Source: Musa acuminata AAA Group (Eukaryota > Streptophyta > Magnoliopsida > Zingiberales > Musaceae). From it: 64,000 nucleotides of DNA. The stretch is from positions 29,579,001 through 29,643,000 of the forward strand of contig NC_088345.1 in assembly GCF_036884655.1 (NCBI RefSeq), given 5' to 3'. This document shows, one piece after another, positions 1 to 10,828 of this stretch (position 1 is the first letter of the stretch; each line of letters starts with the position of its first letter). A program made the translations under genes and the position numbers. Under the pieces are notes generated by a model. It saw only the letters and a program-made list of their open reading frames with translations, did no database searches and was not told the origin of the DNA.

Positions 1-1
1 T

Positions 2-832
2 TTATGGAATATTGTTGAAAACGGTTTTCAACTTCCCTCTAAACTGATGAACGAATGGTCAAATTTGGAGAAGAAGTATTTTTCTTTAAACGCAAAGGCT
101 ATGAATGCCTTATTTTGCGCTTTGAACAAAAATGAGTTCAATCGGATTTCTATGTGTGAAATGGCTTTTGATATTTGGCGAACACTTGAAATCACGCACG
201 AGGGAACTAGTAGAGTCAAAGACTCGAAAGTTAACATTTTATTGTATGATTTTGAGCTTTTTCGAATGTAACCAAGTGAGACTATAGGCGACATGTACAC
301 CCGTTTCATGAATGTCGTCAATAATCTAAGAGTTCTTGGTAAATCTTTTTCGAATTTTGATCTCGTAAACAAGATCTTAAGATCCCTTCCAAAAAGGTGG
401 GATCATAAAATAACCGTAATATAAGAAACAAATGATTTAAATATTTTTCCACTTGAAGAACTTATTGGTTCGTTGATGACATATGAAATAGTGCACAATG
501 CACATGATGAACATGATGAACAAAATCACCTTCCAAAGAACAGGAAGGATTTGGGACATAGAATATTTGAAGACCACTCGAGCATAAGCTCAAGTGATGG
601 TGAACAAGAACTACTCACTAAGAAATTTAAAAAATTAATGAAACAAGAATTGAAGAACAAAAAGAACGGAACTACTTGCTTTGAACGCAAGAAGAAGAAC
701 ACAAAGTGGGATGAATCGAGCTCCTCTGGAGACGAGGATAAAATCAAGAAAGGCGAGGTGGCAAACTACACCTTAACGACATTCAACGATGAGGTAATCA
801 AAACCCCCTTAATTTATTTTGAAATTACTTGA
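2..832 (+). pseudogene. gag of element A, partial and broken by two stops
   Basis: The readable frame is SIRE/Maximus-type copia Gag (UBN2 family), the structural protein that forms the particle and packages the RNA. It aligns by eye, from about residue 38 on, with the intact 303-residue Gag at 41013-41924. Shared blocks include LNAKAMNALFCAL, THEGTSRVKDSK, PLEELIGSLMTYE and the C-terminal VYFEIT-like end. Two in-frame TAA codons, at 269-271 and 422-424, interrupt it. The second looks like CAA to TAA. Like E, it lacks the CCHC zinc knuckle: a lysine-rich stretch beginning TTCFERKKK runs straight into an acidic serine-rich segment where the autonomous SIRE has CX2CX4HX4C. The N-terminus lies outside the window. 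Confidence 0.85.
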
Positions 833-2654
833 TGTTTTCCATGATACATTTTCTTTTTTTTTGAATAATTATTTTTCTTGAAAATTACATATTAAAAAAA
901 ATAAAAATGTAAGAATATGATCATGCTCATAATTTTGAAAATAATACTGAAAATTACATATTTTATGTTAATGTAATAAAATGTTAGATTTAAATCTAAT
1001 GATCATATGTATGTTTTTCTTAAGAAGAAAAAATATGTATCTTGATTATTTCCGATTTTGATTAAAACCATGCTTGATGTCTTAATGAAAATATTAAAAA
1101 GTTTAATATCATGCTATTTGTGGTTAAGAAGTAATAATGTGTATCATGTTGATTTCCATTGTTATTTCTTGATTTTGATTAAATAAAATCATGTTTGAAG
1201 AAATGCATAATGATGTAATATTAAACATTTTGATACCATGATTGACAAGTTTATGCATGAGATTTTAAGTTATATATGATGATAAGCATGTGTTATTTTC
1301 ATGAGTGTATTTGAAAAATATATGGCAAAACCATGTCCATATGCATGAAAGTGTTAAATTTTATTTTTGGATTTTCTTGATCATAACAATTCATTTTTGA
1401 GAATCTATTGATCTTGATGGTTTTATGACGAAATTCATTTTTCGATCCTAAACGTTAATGCATGTTTTTATTTAACATAAATGAAAAAGCATGCTAACAT
1501 GAAATCAATCACTTAAAATGAAATACTTAAAAAAAAAGAAAATATATTATCAATGAAATCATGAATCTACCTATGTTATGAATTTTGTGAACCATAAAAG
1601 TAATTTTGATTATTTGAATTTGAAATGAGTTTTATCAAAATCATGATATTGATTTCTTGGAATAACATAAGATTACCTTTGATGATCATTTTGATTCATG
1701 GAATTTTAGATTCATGACTTGGTCTTACATTTGTTTATGAGATGGTTGAAATCTTTGTACCTTTGAATTATTCCCTTCTCCTTTCAATTTTTGAATTTAT
1801 GCATGTTATATGTCAAACATTTGAAACCATGTTTTGGTATCATGCATATCTAAGAAATATTGATTTGACAAATTGAATAAGTTGAAAATGAATGATTTTT
1901 CTCTTGAATATAACTTGTGATATTTTTTATATAAATCATCATTTTGATTTCTCGACATTCAATACATGAGATTTTATTATGAATCAAAATTTCTCATTAA
2001 TCGATCTCCTACGATTCTACTTGATATTTTCATAAGAGGAGATTTTCTAAATGAATCATGATTTTTTCTTATGAGTTCTTGGATTTATTACTTGATTTTC
2101 TTTTAAAACAAGATCTCTTCTTTGTACTTGTATGATTTTTCTTGATATTTTATTTAAAAAAGATATTTACTATATGAATCATGTCTTTTGGTATTCAAAT
2201 GATTTTATTCTTCATGACATGATTTCTTTGTATTTAAGGCTTGCATGGCTTGAAATGTTTTGGAATGATGCATGCAACACTATGATTTTTCCCTTAGATA
2301 AAAATGAATGCAACACTATGATTTTTCCCTTAGATAAAAAGGCATGCAACACTTTGATTTTTTTTAATGTGTAAATCAATAATTGTCATTTTCTGATAGA
2401 ATGATGATTTGGAATCATGCATGTAATGATGATGTTATATTTTATATACATGATGATTTGGCATTATGCATGCAATACTTATGCCTTTTATTATGATGTA
2501 TATGATGTATTGCATATGATATGAATCATGATTAAAATTGCCTTAATTTGAATTCAAGGTTTATCTCAATTATGAAATTTTGAAATAAGAATGATTACTC
2601 ACCTTTGTCATAATCTGAAAATTGATATAAGGGTATTCCCTTCTTTTTGACAAT

Positions 2655-2667
2655 GACAAAGGGGGAG
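2655..2667 (+). promoter_or_regulatory. Internal polypurine-like site 1 (element A)
   Basis: GACAAAGGGGGAG resembles the polypurine tract next to the 3' LTR but lies about 870 bp upstream of it. A second copy is at 3344-3356. Equivalent sites occur in E, C1, C2 and the SIRE element. A role as a central second primer for plus-strand DNA is inference. Confidence 0.45.
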
Positions 2668-2689
2668 CAAGAATTTCTAGTATGGACAT

Positions 2690-3250
2690 CATGAAAAGAG
2701 GCAAACTAGCTAGCTTGCACAACTCAAGATGAAAGCAAAAATTGCACTTCTCAAAAGAAAAGAAATTGCTATCTTGAACATCACCGATAATTGCTAGCTT
2801 GAAATCTCAATAAGAAGCAAAATATGCTAACGTGCATATCTAGCAAACTTGCATATTTCAAGAAGCAAGAGTTGCTTTCTTGAACATCTCTAAATTGCTA
2901 GCTTGCATGTTCTAAAATATTGTAACATTGCTAGCTTGCAAGATGTAGAGCTTGCTATCTTGAACATCTTAAGAAACAAAAATTACAAAAGTGTTATCTT
3001 GCCTATCTCAAGAAGCAAAACATGCTAACTTGCTCATCTAGCAAAGTTGACAAAATTTACATATTTCAAGAAGCAAGAGTTGCCTTCTTGAACATCTCTA
3101 ATTTGCTAGCTTGCATGATGTAGAAGTTGCTATCTCAAAAGAAGCAAAAGTGCTATCTTGTATGTTGTAAAACTTGCATATCTAAAACTTGATAGCTTGA
3201 ATGTTCTAAGCATGATGTAACACTTGCTAAATTTTCTAGCTTCAAAACTG
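2690..3250 (+). repeat. GCTAGC/TTGC word-rich block of element A
   Basis: Short words such as GCTAGCTTGCAT, AAGAAGCAAAA and TGCTATCTTGAACATCT recur in varying order, without a fixed tandem period. The same vocabulary, reverse-complemented as CAAGCTAGCAAG, is found at 12450-12830, 18340-18780 and 38750-39320. It reads as a scrambled degenerate repeat confined to the spacer of the gag-only elements. Confidence 0.7.
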
Positions 3251-3343
3251 CCTGATGATAAAACCCGATATTATGTTTTTCATGCAATGAGTTGAACTTA
3301 TATCACAAACAAAAGAATAGTTATACTTCTCCTTTCTGTTGAT

Positions 3344-3356
3344 GACAAAGGGGGAG
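3344..3356 (+). promoter_or_regulatory. Internal polypurine-like site 2 (element A)
   Basis: GACAAAGGGGGAG followed by AAGTATGTTGATAACATG. The SIRE element has the related GACAAAGGGGGAGAAACATATG about 530 bp before its 3' LTR, so this site is shared with the autonomous relative. Confidence 0.5.
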
Positions 3357-3517
3357 AAGTATGTTGATAACATGACATGTTATACATAAGTTTATGATTA
3401 AATGTTGCTTGGATTTTTAAATCCAAGAGTTTCTATCAATATAGCATATTGATAGGGGGAGTTTGTTTAAACTTCGGAAGTTAAGGTTAACTCCGTCATC
3501 AAGTGGTTGTCATCATC

Positions 3518-3530
3518 AAAAAGGGGGAGA
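3518..3530 (+). promoter_or_regulatory. Polypurine tract of element A
   Basis: AAAAAGGGGGAGA lies just before the TGTTGAATCTCG start of the 3' LTR. In Ty1/copia replication this RNase H-resistant tract primes plus-strand DNA synthesis. The same sequence precedes the SIRE 3' LTR at 28794-28806. Confidence 0.85.
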
Positions 3531-4389
3531 TTGTTGAATCTCGTATTTTGATAATGAAACCACTTGATATATGTTTATGATTTAATCTGCATTTTGAGTG
3601 ATGCAGGATGCTTCGATCAGGATGAGACAATTAAAGTAGGAAAAATCATGTTGTGCCGGAGGAACATGTCAGAAGATTGGACTTTGGGCCGGTGAATCGG
3701 TCAACATATCGACAGAAGGCTTCGGGCCGTGGACTCGGGCATCGGGCCAAAAAGAGCAGGTATTCTGCCAAGGATATCGAAATTACGGAGTCAACTGGTC
3801 GATTGGGCAATAGGCCGCAGGAGAGGACAATGTGCCAAAGAATCGGACGAAGTGTCGAGGGACCAATGACATACCGGACAACTTGGTTAATTGCTTAGGA
3901 TTAATTGTCTCGATCGAAGTTTTATTTTACATGTGCATGATTAACTATGATGGGAGTAAGACATGCAGTAGGAGTTACGCCAGAGTCAAGACTATGATCA
4001 CATTGGGAGTTCAAGAGTTCGACGGAAGTTCGGACGATCGTCGGAGGTTCTGCGGGAACAAATTCGAGAAGTCCAGGAGCTTGCCAAAGAAGCTCGTCGG
4101 AACTCGCTAAGTGGATCATCGCAAGTCCAGGAGTTTGCTGGAAGTCCACAAGAGCATCACCGAGGGTTCATCGGATGATCAACGGAAGTTCGCCGGAAGC
4201 TCGCCGGAAGAAGTGATTGATGCACCGGAGCAAGTTGCAGTAAATATCTTAAGAAATATCGTAGTTAGCACTATAATTAAGTTAGAAATGGGAGGTGATC
4301 CCATTAACTTAATCTTGGAGCAATTGGGCTCTTGATAGACCCAAATTGGGCTGAATGGATCAACCCATTCGGTCCAGAATTCCTGCCAG

Positions 4390-4805
4390 GTGGTGGCACC
4401 GCCAGGGTCAGCAGTGGCACCGCCCAGGAGATGGTCTCCCAAGAAAGCTGGGCGATGCAACTGCCCAGGTCAGGCGGTGGCACCGCCTAGGCACACTCTC
4501 CGAGCGAGACTGGGTGGTGCAACCGCTCTAGTCAGGCGGTGGCACCACTTGGGCTCAGTCTCCGAGCGAGAATGGGCGATGCAACCGCCCCCTGACAGGC
4601 AGTGGAACCGCCTGAGCTCGGTCTCCGAGCTCTGCCAAGCGGTGCAACCGCCCTTGTCAAGCGGTGGCACCGCCTAGAGGCTTAGTCTCCGAGCTCTGCC
4701 AAGTAGTGCAACCACTCCTAACAAGCGGTGGCACCACCCAGAGGCTTAGTCTCCAAGCTCTGTCAGGCGGTGCAACTGCCCCAGTCAGGCGGTGCAACCG
4801 CTAGA
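4390..4805 (+). repeat. GGCGGTGCAACCGCC-type array in LTR A
   Basis: Imperfect units of roughly 50-65 bp contain GGCGGTGCAACCGCC or GGCGGTGGCACCGCC separated by CTCGGTCTCCGAGC-like spacers. Both parts are near-palindromic, so ORFs with repeated WRLHRPV-like or RCNRPS-like peptides appear on both strands by chance. Every LTR of this group in the window carries a version of the array upstream of the TATA box. Confidence 0.75.
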
Positions 4806-4833
4806 CCCCGGAATTCTGGGAGATGACAGTTTT

Positions 4834-6193
4834 TGTTGGGAAATCTTGGGGGCGACATCACATGCACAGCGGAAGAACAAGAAAACCAAATCCTCGATTC
4901 CCAAAGAGATGTTCGTCGTCGTACGAAGATTGGTGCGCAAAATCCGCGAAACTTAAAACTACATATAGAGTAGATTGTGTTACCTAGGGAGATCGTATAT
5001 CCCTATTTCTTTGCAGATCTTTAGGAGTGGGTGAAGGAGGTCAAGTGTCCTCCTCTCTAGCGGTGATCCACACAGTAGGGCTGCGACGACACTCCTCAAA
5101 ACTCCAGGCCTGCTCTGAGGTGGAGAGGGGGAGGAGAATAGGAGAGGCAAGCAAAGGCTATAGCCTATGAGGCTCTGAATCCCTCCTATTTATAGAGGTC
5201 CCTTGCCAAACCCTAATGGGTCCTCCCCTAGTGGGTATTGGATCTGTATCCAATAAGACAAGGGCTCCGTCGGATATCTCATATCAAAACCTCCACTCAT
5301 TGCAATACCTACCATATGTGTGTGACCCTCTAGGCCCAATATCGAGCTGGCCGTGAGTCATACCTGTCAGAACTCCTTTTAACTCAGTGAATTATTATTT
5401 CTGTAATAATTCACTTGACTCATCGACTACGGACGTACTAGGCCACTACGCCGTAGTCCCTAAACGATACAGGGGAATCCAATCCATTGGACCTGTCTGT
5501 CCTTAGTTACCGTGTACCTATAGTCCCTCATCCATCTAATATTCCAGAGACCGTATATCGAGCATGGTGCTGTCAGACCCATACGGTTTCTACTCGAGTC
5601 TCGCTCTAATGGATTCTCTCGGAGAACTCTTTCTCTCTCAACACGAATGACCCTGGCCAAGGATTTTTCTGAGCAAGAACACAAGGGATATTCCTCTCAA
5701 GATGCCGAGAGTGGATAATCCTCTATCGACACTCAATAGCCCTCATTAGGTCAACTACCACTCCCAATGACCAACTGTACTAAATCTGGGACAGCCAAAC
5801 CTATAAGTCTGGTATCAAAGAGTGCAGCACTCATACAGGACATCCTTGGTGTCTCAAGTCGATGGAACAGATATACCACTAGGACTACGGAATCGCTGTT
5901 TGATAATAAGGCATCATCAACCATCCAACATTCCGTAAGCAGATCAATCAGTGAACTCATTCTCCAATGAGCACCTATACTATATCCCTAGTGTCCCTAC
6001 ATGAGCAGCTATGAGACCAGCTGCATCCATCATATGGACGGGTATACAGCACACTAGTCTGTCCGGTTATCACGATGTCCCTCTCGAGTAACCTATGACC
6101 AGGATTATTTAGGATATGTGTTTAAAGGTGAATCGATCTCATTATCATGATCTCATCACGATCCGATTCCCATTGCACAAATCCAAGAACATC

Positions 6194-6277
<84 letters not shown>

Positions 6278-6393
6278 TATATGTAATAGTTATAAAGTGA
6301 TATATGCCAAAATATAATAAGCAAAAAGATTCTGTATCAAGTCACACGTTCTATCACTCACGTGATTGACTTGGTGGGCACCTATAACTAGCA
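4834..6393 (-). mobile_element. Solo LTR of the B copia family inside LTR A
   Basis: On the minus strand it starts TGCTAGTTATAGGTGCC and ends TTTCCCAACA. It matches by eye the 3' LTR of B (34948-35866 and 44353-45030). It is flanked by a perfect 5-bp target duplication GTTTT (4829-4833 and 6394-6398). There is no internal region, so it is a solo LTR left by recombination between two LTRs. It shows that the B family was still mobile after A had inserted into an older B copy. Confidence 0.92.
6197..6274. repeat. (AT)n microsatellite, about 39 units
   Basis: An uninterrupted AT run lies inside the solo LTR. The equivalent place in B's 3' LTR (near 35085-35095) has only a short ATATATATG, so the run expanded in this copy. 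Confidence 0.95.
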
Positions 6394-6427
6394 GTTTTGA
6401 GCTCGGAATTCAAACTGGTTTGGGGCC

Positions 6428-6435
6428 TATAAATA
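6428..6435 (+). promoter_or_regulatory. TATA box of LTR A
   Basis: TATAAATA lies in the context GGGGCC-TATAAATA-CTCC. The same motif is found in nearly all LTRs of the group and marks the element's RNA polymerase II promoter. The transcript start would be about 30 bp downstream. Confidence 0.7.
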
Positions 6436-7110
6436 CTCCACCTTTTCAGCAATGAAATGGTAACTAAAACCACCGAAAGCTTGATCTTACCCTGTGATTT
6501 TAGAGCTCAAAAGTGTTGTAAAGTCTAGAAGTTCTCCTCCCTCTTTTCTTCCAAGTTTTGATCTTTCAAGAGAGGAGAGAAAAGTTTGTAAGGGTTGTCT
6601 CCTAAGCCCATCAAAAGGAGTGAAACTATAAAACAGTGGTTGGCCTTTGCCTATTGAAGGAAGGCCTCTAATGGACATCGGTGACCTTATTGGTGGAGGA
6701 AGCCAAAAGTGGATGTAGGTCAAGATTGACCGAACCACTCTAAATCTCGGTTTCCATTTACTTTGAGCATCTTATCTTTACTGCAAACCTCCTTAGTAGT
6801 TTACTACCTTCTACTCATTTACGAATGTCTTTCATAGTTAAGTATTTTCCGAATCGGCGTTAAGATTGAAATCGGTTTTATCGTACGAACACCATATTTC
6901 AGTTTACGCTTACAATTTGATTCCTATCTTAACTGGAAACTGCTTGCCTTACTTTACTTCAAATACGTTTTCGTAAGCTTTCAAAGTTATTATCTACATG
7001 AAACATCTTTTACGTCGAAATCAGATTTCAACGTACGAACACAGTTTTAATCGTCAAAAGTTTTTCGCTGCACTAATTCACCCCCCCTCTTAGTGCTCTT
7101 GATCCTAACA

Positions 7111-7482
7111 GAGACCTCTATAAATAGGAGGGAACTAATAGTTTATAACCTAGAGTCTTTTCGGTTGCCTTCTCCTATTCTCCTCCCCTTCTCCTCCTTA
7201 GAGCAGGCCTGGAGTTTTGAGGAGCATCGTCATAGCCCTGTTGTGTGGATCATCACTAGAGAGGAGGGCGCTTGACCTCCTTCACTCTCTCATAGAGATC
7301 TATAGGGATTCGGGGATATACAATCTCCCTACGCATTGTAATCTTTAATATACGCAATTTTCTGTTTTGGTAATTTTATGCAACAATCTTTGCACGATGA
7401 CGAACACATCTTTGGAAATTGGGGATTTTATTTTTATGTTCTTCCGCTGTGCGTGTGATGTCGCCTCCTAGATTTCCCAATA
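7111..7482 (+). repeat. 3' portion of element B's 5' LTR
   Basis: It starts at the end of A and contains a TATA box (7119-7126) followed by GGAGGGAACTAATAGTT. It ends TTTCCCAATA just before the PBS. It matches 44659-45030, the corresponding part of the 3' LTR. The terminal CA appears as TA, consistent with a C-to-T change. A inserted only 8 bp upstream of this TATA box. Confidence 0.85.
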
Positions 7483-7483
7483 G

Positions 7484-7496
7484 TGGTATCAAAGCC
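7484..7496 (+). promoter_or_regulatory. Primer binding site of element B
   Basis: TGGTATCAAAGCC differs by one base from TGGTATCAGAGC, the usual plant copia PBS complementary to the 3' end of initiator methionine tRNA. It follows the LTR end by one base. Confidence 0.8.
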
Positions 7497-7587
7497 AGAT
7501 TGTTTGTGTGAAAGATTAGTTTTGAACTGCGTGTGTTGTGCTTTAGAAAATCTTTTGATGTCAAAATCGTTAACACAAAAGGCGAGA

Positions 7588-7612
7588 GAGGGCAGCAATT
7601 GTTGCTGCCCTC
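7588..7612 (+). other. Perfect hairpin in element B leader
   Basis: The 11-base arms GAGGGCAGCAA and TTGCTGCCCTC are perfectly complementary with a TTG loop. The hairpin lies about 90 bases after the PBS, at the start of a GC-rich leader. Retroelement RNA often carries dimerisation or packaging hairpins here. That role is inference from position. Confidence 0.6.
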
Positions 7613-8221
7613 ACATGTTGGCCAAAGGCTGCTTGCAGCCTTGGTCGAGAGCTCCCAAGGGAGGTCTCGGCCACCTACAACAGGTCACTTACGTGAAGGG
7701 GTCGTAGGCGGCCGGCGGCCGGTGGTCGTCCACCCGCAATGCAGGACGCCTAAGTACGGGCACTACGACTGCGTGCAAGAGCGATGCCTGTGGGCATTGG
7801 GCTCGTTGGTGAGCCGCCTGCGCGCAAGCGGCACCTACCACCGTTGGGCCCACACGTGAGCCCCAACAGAGGCACCTACGGGCACCGCCCTCGCAAGGGG
7901 TGGTGCCTACGGGCGCTGCTCCCACAAGCAGAACTACTCGTAAGGGCGCCCGTCCGACGGGGCAGCACCGCCTGCGGGTGTTGCCCCCGCGGAGGCGGTG
8001 GTGCCCGTAGGGGAGCCCTCGCCCCTCGCCATAGAGGGTCGTCGCCGATAAGGTGGCGGCGGCTGCAACAAGCATTGGGAGGAGGGTTTAGGGCATTTTT
8101 TAGCAAAAAATAGTTTTGTCCCTTGAAATTTCAGAAATTTTAAATTTTGTCCTTTGCTCAAATTACGAAAATACCTCCCATAATTCAGGAAATTTCTTGT
8201 AACTACTTGATTTCAGAAAAT

Positions 8222-8292
8222 ATTAATTAATTAAAAAGTTTAATTAATTAATTAATTAATTAATTATTATTATTATTATTATTATTATTATC
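8222..8292. repeat. (TTAA)n and (ATT)n microsatellite
   Basis: TTAATTAATTAA repeats pass into (ATT)n. A low-complexity tract within the leader of element B. Confidence 0.9.
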
Positions 8293-8920
8293 ATCTAATA
8301 GTCCTACATGATGATGATGTGTATATGTGATGTATGATATGTGGACGGATGATCATGGGCCGTATGATGTGTGTACTTGTGATTATTATTATTATTGGGG
8401 CCTACGAGCCTCCATTTTATTTCTCATTTATTGTCGGGTCTACATACCTATGATTAAGTTGTAATCACATGAGGAGGCATAACGGGAGCGTGGAAGTGAT
8501 AGCGGGACCCACGATGCCGAGACGGTTGATCGCAATGCATGGAGATACGTCGAGATGCCGACGGAACCGACGAGGACAAGATGGACGATCACAGGCATGG
8601 AGATGGACCGCTGTACACATAGATCTTGATGTGAGTGATTAGGCCCACTAGCTCGGGCCCGATCACATTAGGCTATTGTCTATGATCATCCGGTGTGATT
8701 GCTCATGTGATGTGTGATTGCTTGTACACCTACTAGATATGTATATATATGCATGCGATGTAGATATATATTAAATATGTATGTGTGTGACATGTCATAT
8801 TAGAAGACCAAATCAAAATCTCCTCTCTCGATAATATTAAGTCGATAAACGTGAGGCAATTAAATTGACCCACATGGTCTTCTATCATTATAGGTAGGGA
8901 ACGATTCTCAATATAGGTTA

Positions 8921-9216
8921 AGTTGGTTGAGTCCCTCGAGGCTCACCTATATCATGATTTATTATCTTGCCTATGACATAGAGATATCACCGGTGACCAG
9001 AGGATATGGTATGCTTGGTCGAGTCCCTCGAGGGTACATCATTGAATAAGACTCATCTTGTAATTATGGTGTTGACTTAATTGAACATCATGGTTGGTCG
9101 AGTCCCTCGAGACCATGGTGGTTTAGAGGCCGAACATGATGAGAATCACAAGGAGTTGTGATCGGCAAAAGTTTCCTACCTTTTGGGCTTAGTGTGATTG
9201 GTCGAGTCCCTCAAAG
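8921..9216 (+). repeat. Four dispersed copies of TTGGTCGAGTCCCTCGAG in the B leader
   Basis: Copies lie at 8921-8940 (TTGGTTGAGTCCCTCGAG), 9013-9032, 9092-9111 and 9196-9216 (ends CTCAAAG), spaced about 80-105 bp. The intervening DNA is not repeated, so the motif stands out as conserved in an otherwise decayed leader. Confidence 0.75.
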
Positions 9217-9399
9217 TTACACTAAGATGTTTATTGGATCTTGATCCCCACTAGAAGTCTGCTGGAGACTTCTATTTCACGTGCTGAGGGTGTTGCATGA
9301 CTCGCCAATAAAATAGTGGGAGTATATTAAGATAGAAGTTCATATCATGATTGTTTATTTTTTACAAATTCAACATATTATTTATTTCTACTGCATCTT

Positions 9400-9990
9400 T
9401 ATTTTTAGATATCGCTTTCAAATCTCTTACATGACATACTTGATGTAAACCGCCTCACTGGTCTGAATTGTACGGATTAGCTCCATAAACTATTTGAGGA
9501 ACAGAGAAGGACTCAGTGATATGAGATATCCAAGAGCATCTTTCGTACTAGGATGACTGAGGGGACACCGGTTCAGAACTATGTCCTAAAGATGATTGAG
9601 TGGGTAGAGAAACTCACATGTCTAGAAATGGTCATAGAGGATAACTTATGTATGAATCTTATACTTCAATCCCTACTAGAGTCCTTTCTCACAGTTCATA
9701 ATGAATTTTAATATGAACAAGCTTGAGGTGACTCTCTTTGAGCTCCTCAATATGTTGAGGGAGGCAAAGAGCACTATCAAGAAAGAGAAGCCAGTTCTCT
9801 ACATCGGTGAGACCAAAAAGAAAATGAAAGTAGAAAAGTCCCTTAAGAAGGGCAAGGGCAAGGGCAAACCGGGTAAAGCAAAAGTTGCTAAGAAAGACTC
9901 GACAAAGAACAAAGGTCAATGCTTCCACTATGACAAAGATCGGTACTAGAAAAGGAACTATAAAAAATACCTTATAGAGAGGGCAAAACA
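9400..9990 (+). pseudogene. gag relic of element B
   Basis: Fragments in shifting frames read as copia Gag (Retrotran_gag/UBN2 type): a middle block around NYVLKMIEWVEKL and [10 protein letters not shown], then an open stretch 9701-9946 with [21 protein letters not shown], a basic [12 protein letters not shown] tract, and CFHYDKDRY ending in TAG. The last part is the ruined zinc knuckle: the second Cys and the His of CX2CX4HX4C are replaced and a stop follows. The N-terminal part is barely readable and no start codon can be assigned. Gag would have formed the particle and bound RNA. This copy cannot. Confidence 0.75.
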
Positions 9991-10828
9991 AAAGCTTGGA
10001 AAAGCTTTAGGTATATTCATGATCAGTCTCCAATTATTAGATTTTTGTGATAGTGCATGGGTATTGGATACCGACAATGCTTATCACATCTGCAATTTGT
10101 TACAGATTTTGACAAAGCCTTGGAGATTCACGAGAGGAATATTGCATAATAGTTTGTTTATGCTAGACACTACTCCGCATATCATGAATGTAAGTGTGTC
10201 CAAGAGGAAACGAGATGAGGTGAATAGTGCATACCTATGGCATTTTAGGCTAGGTCATATCCATGAGAGAAGGATTCAAAAGTTGCTAAAGGATAGATAT
10301 CTAGATCTATTCGACTATAAGTCATATGCAACTTGCGAGCCTTTCCTTCAAAGAAAACTAACCAAATCTTCATTTAGTGGAACTAGAGAGAGAGAGCCAC
10401 TAAATTGTTGGAACTCATACAGAGTAATGTATGTGGACCCATGTCAACTTATGCGATAGGTGGTTACTCCTATTTTATTATTTTTATTGATAATTTTTCA
10501 AAGAATGGACATGTATACTTGCTAAAGTATAAGTCCGAGGCCTTTGAGAAATTTAGAGAGTATAAGAATGAAGTGTAGAACCAGACTGGAAAGAGTATCA
10601 AAGACTCTTCGATCAGATCGAGGAGGTGAGTACTTGAGTACAGAGTTCACCCAGTTCCTCAAGGACCATGAGATTCTATCCCAATGGATACATCCTTATA
10701 CATCTCAGTTCAATGGTATATCTGAAAGGAGGAATCGTACACTGTTAAATATGGTGCGGTCTATGATGAGTTTTGTTGACCTACCCATCTCATTTTGGGA
10801 ATATGCTCTAGAGATCGTAGCTTACCTT
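9991..10828 (+). pseudogene. Protease to integrase relic of element B (pol, first part)
   Basis: After the gag relic a protease-like stretch reads WVLDTDNAYHIC, where copia proteases have a DTG/DSG active site, here DTD. A GAG-pre-integrase block follows near 10225 (LWHFRLGHIHERRIQKL). The integrase core is seen at 10600-10830 with RSDRGGEYLS, SQFNGISERRNRTLL and an SFWEYALE block. Several stops and frameshifts lie between these pieces, for example TAG at 10457-10459 and a second stop before 10600. The frame ends where C1 begins. Integrase would join cDNA to the chromosome. This copy is dead. Confidence 0.75.

Larger units (their letters stand above)
833..3531 (+). other. AT-rich non-coding spacer of element A, replacing pol
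   Basis: This is about 2.7 kb of very AT-rich DNA without a credible ORF. The short ORF at 2132-2374 is low-complexity. Segments resemble, in reverse complement, the spacers of E (38408-41012), C2 (18107-20068) and C1 (12084-13972). Its distal part is full of the words GCTAGC, GCAAG and CTTGC. It contains two polypurine-like sites before the true polypurine tract. The recurrence in several copies says it is an inherited part of the non-autonomous family, not random filler. Confidence 0.75.
1..7110 (+). mobile_element. Element A: gag-only, pol-less SIRE-type copia element (5' part outside window)
   Basis: The window opens inside a SIRE-like gag. Gag is followed directly by a 2.7 kb AT-rich spacer, a polypurine tract and a 3' LTR that begins TGTTGAATCTCG and ends GATCCTAACA. 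No protease, integrase, RT or RNase H can be read between gag and the LTR, so the copy is non-autonomous by structure. The same layout recurs in elements E, C1 and C2. The 3' LTR is split by a solo LTR at 4834-6393. The bases after its end (7111 on) are the promoter part of a B-family LTR, so A most likely inserted into B's 5' LTR. The upstream target duplication is outside the window. Confidence 0.85.
3532..7110 (+). repeat. 3' LTR of element A, interrupted by a solo LTR
   Basis: The LTR starts TGTTGAATCTCG and ends CTCTTGATCCTAACA. Removing the insertion 4834-6393 and one 5-bp duplicate leaves about 2.0 kb. In order it holds a unique 5' part, a GGCGGTGCAACCGCC-type array (4390-4800), a TATA box (6428-6435) and the tail motif CACTAATTCACCCCCCC. 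LTRs with the same start motif occur in D and E, so A, D and E form one LTR subfamily. Confidence 0.85.
7613..9400 (+). other. Long untranslated leader of element B
   Basis: About 1.8 kb separate the PBS from the gag relic. Bases 7613-8090 are strikingly GC-rich, and overlapping ORFs on both strands there have no recognisable domain. A (TTAA)n/(ATT)n microsatellite follows at 8222-8292. Then comes AT-rich sequence with four copies of a TTGGTCGAGTCCCTCGAG motif. I see no gene. Confidence 0.6.

Noticed and set aside
2132..2374. 80-codon ORF in the spacer of A
   Set aside because: AT-rich, with a short internal duplication (TGCAACACTATGATTTTTCC) and no counterpart in the spacers of E, C1 or C2.
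7533..8113. Overlapping ORFs of 75-128 codons on both strands
   Set aside because: They result from high GC with few stops. No domain, no start context, and they lie in a retroelement leader.
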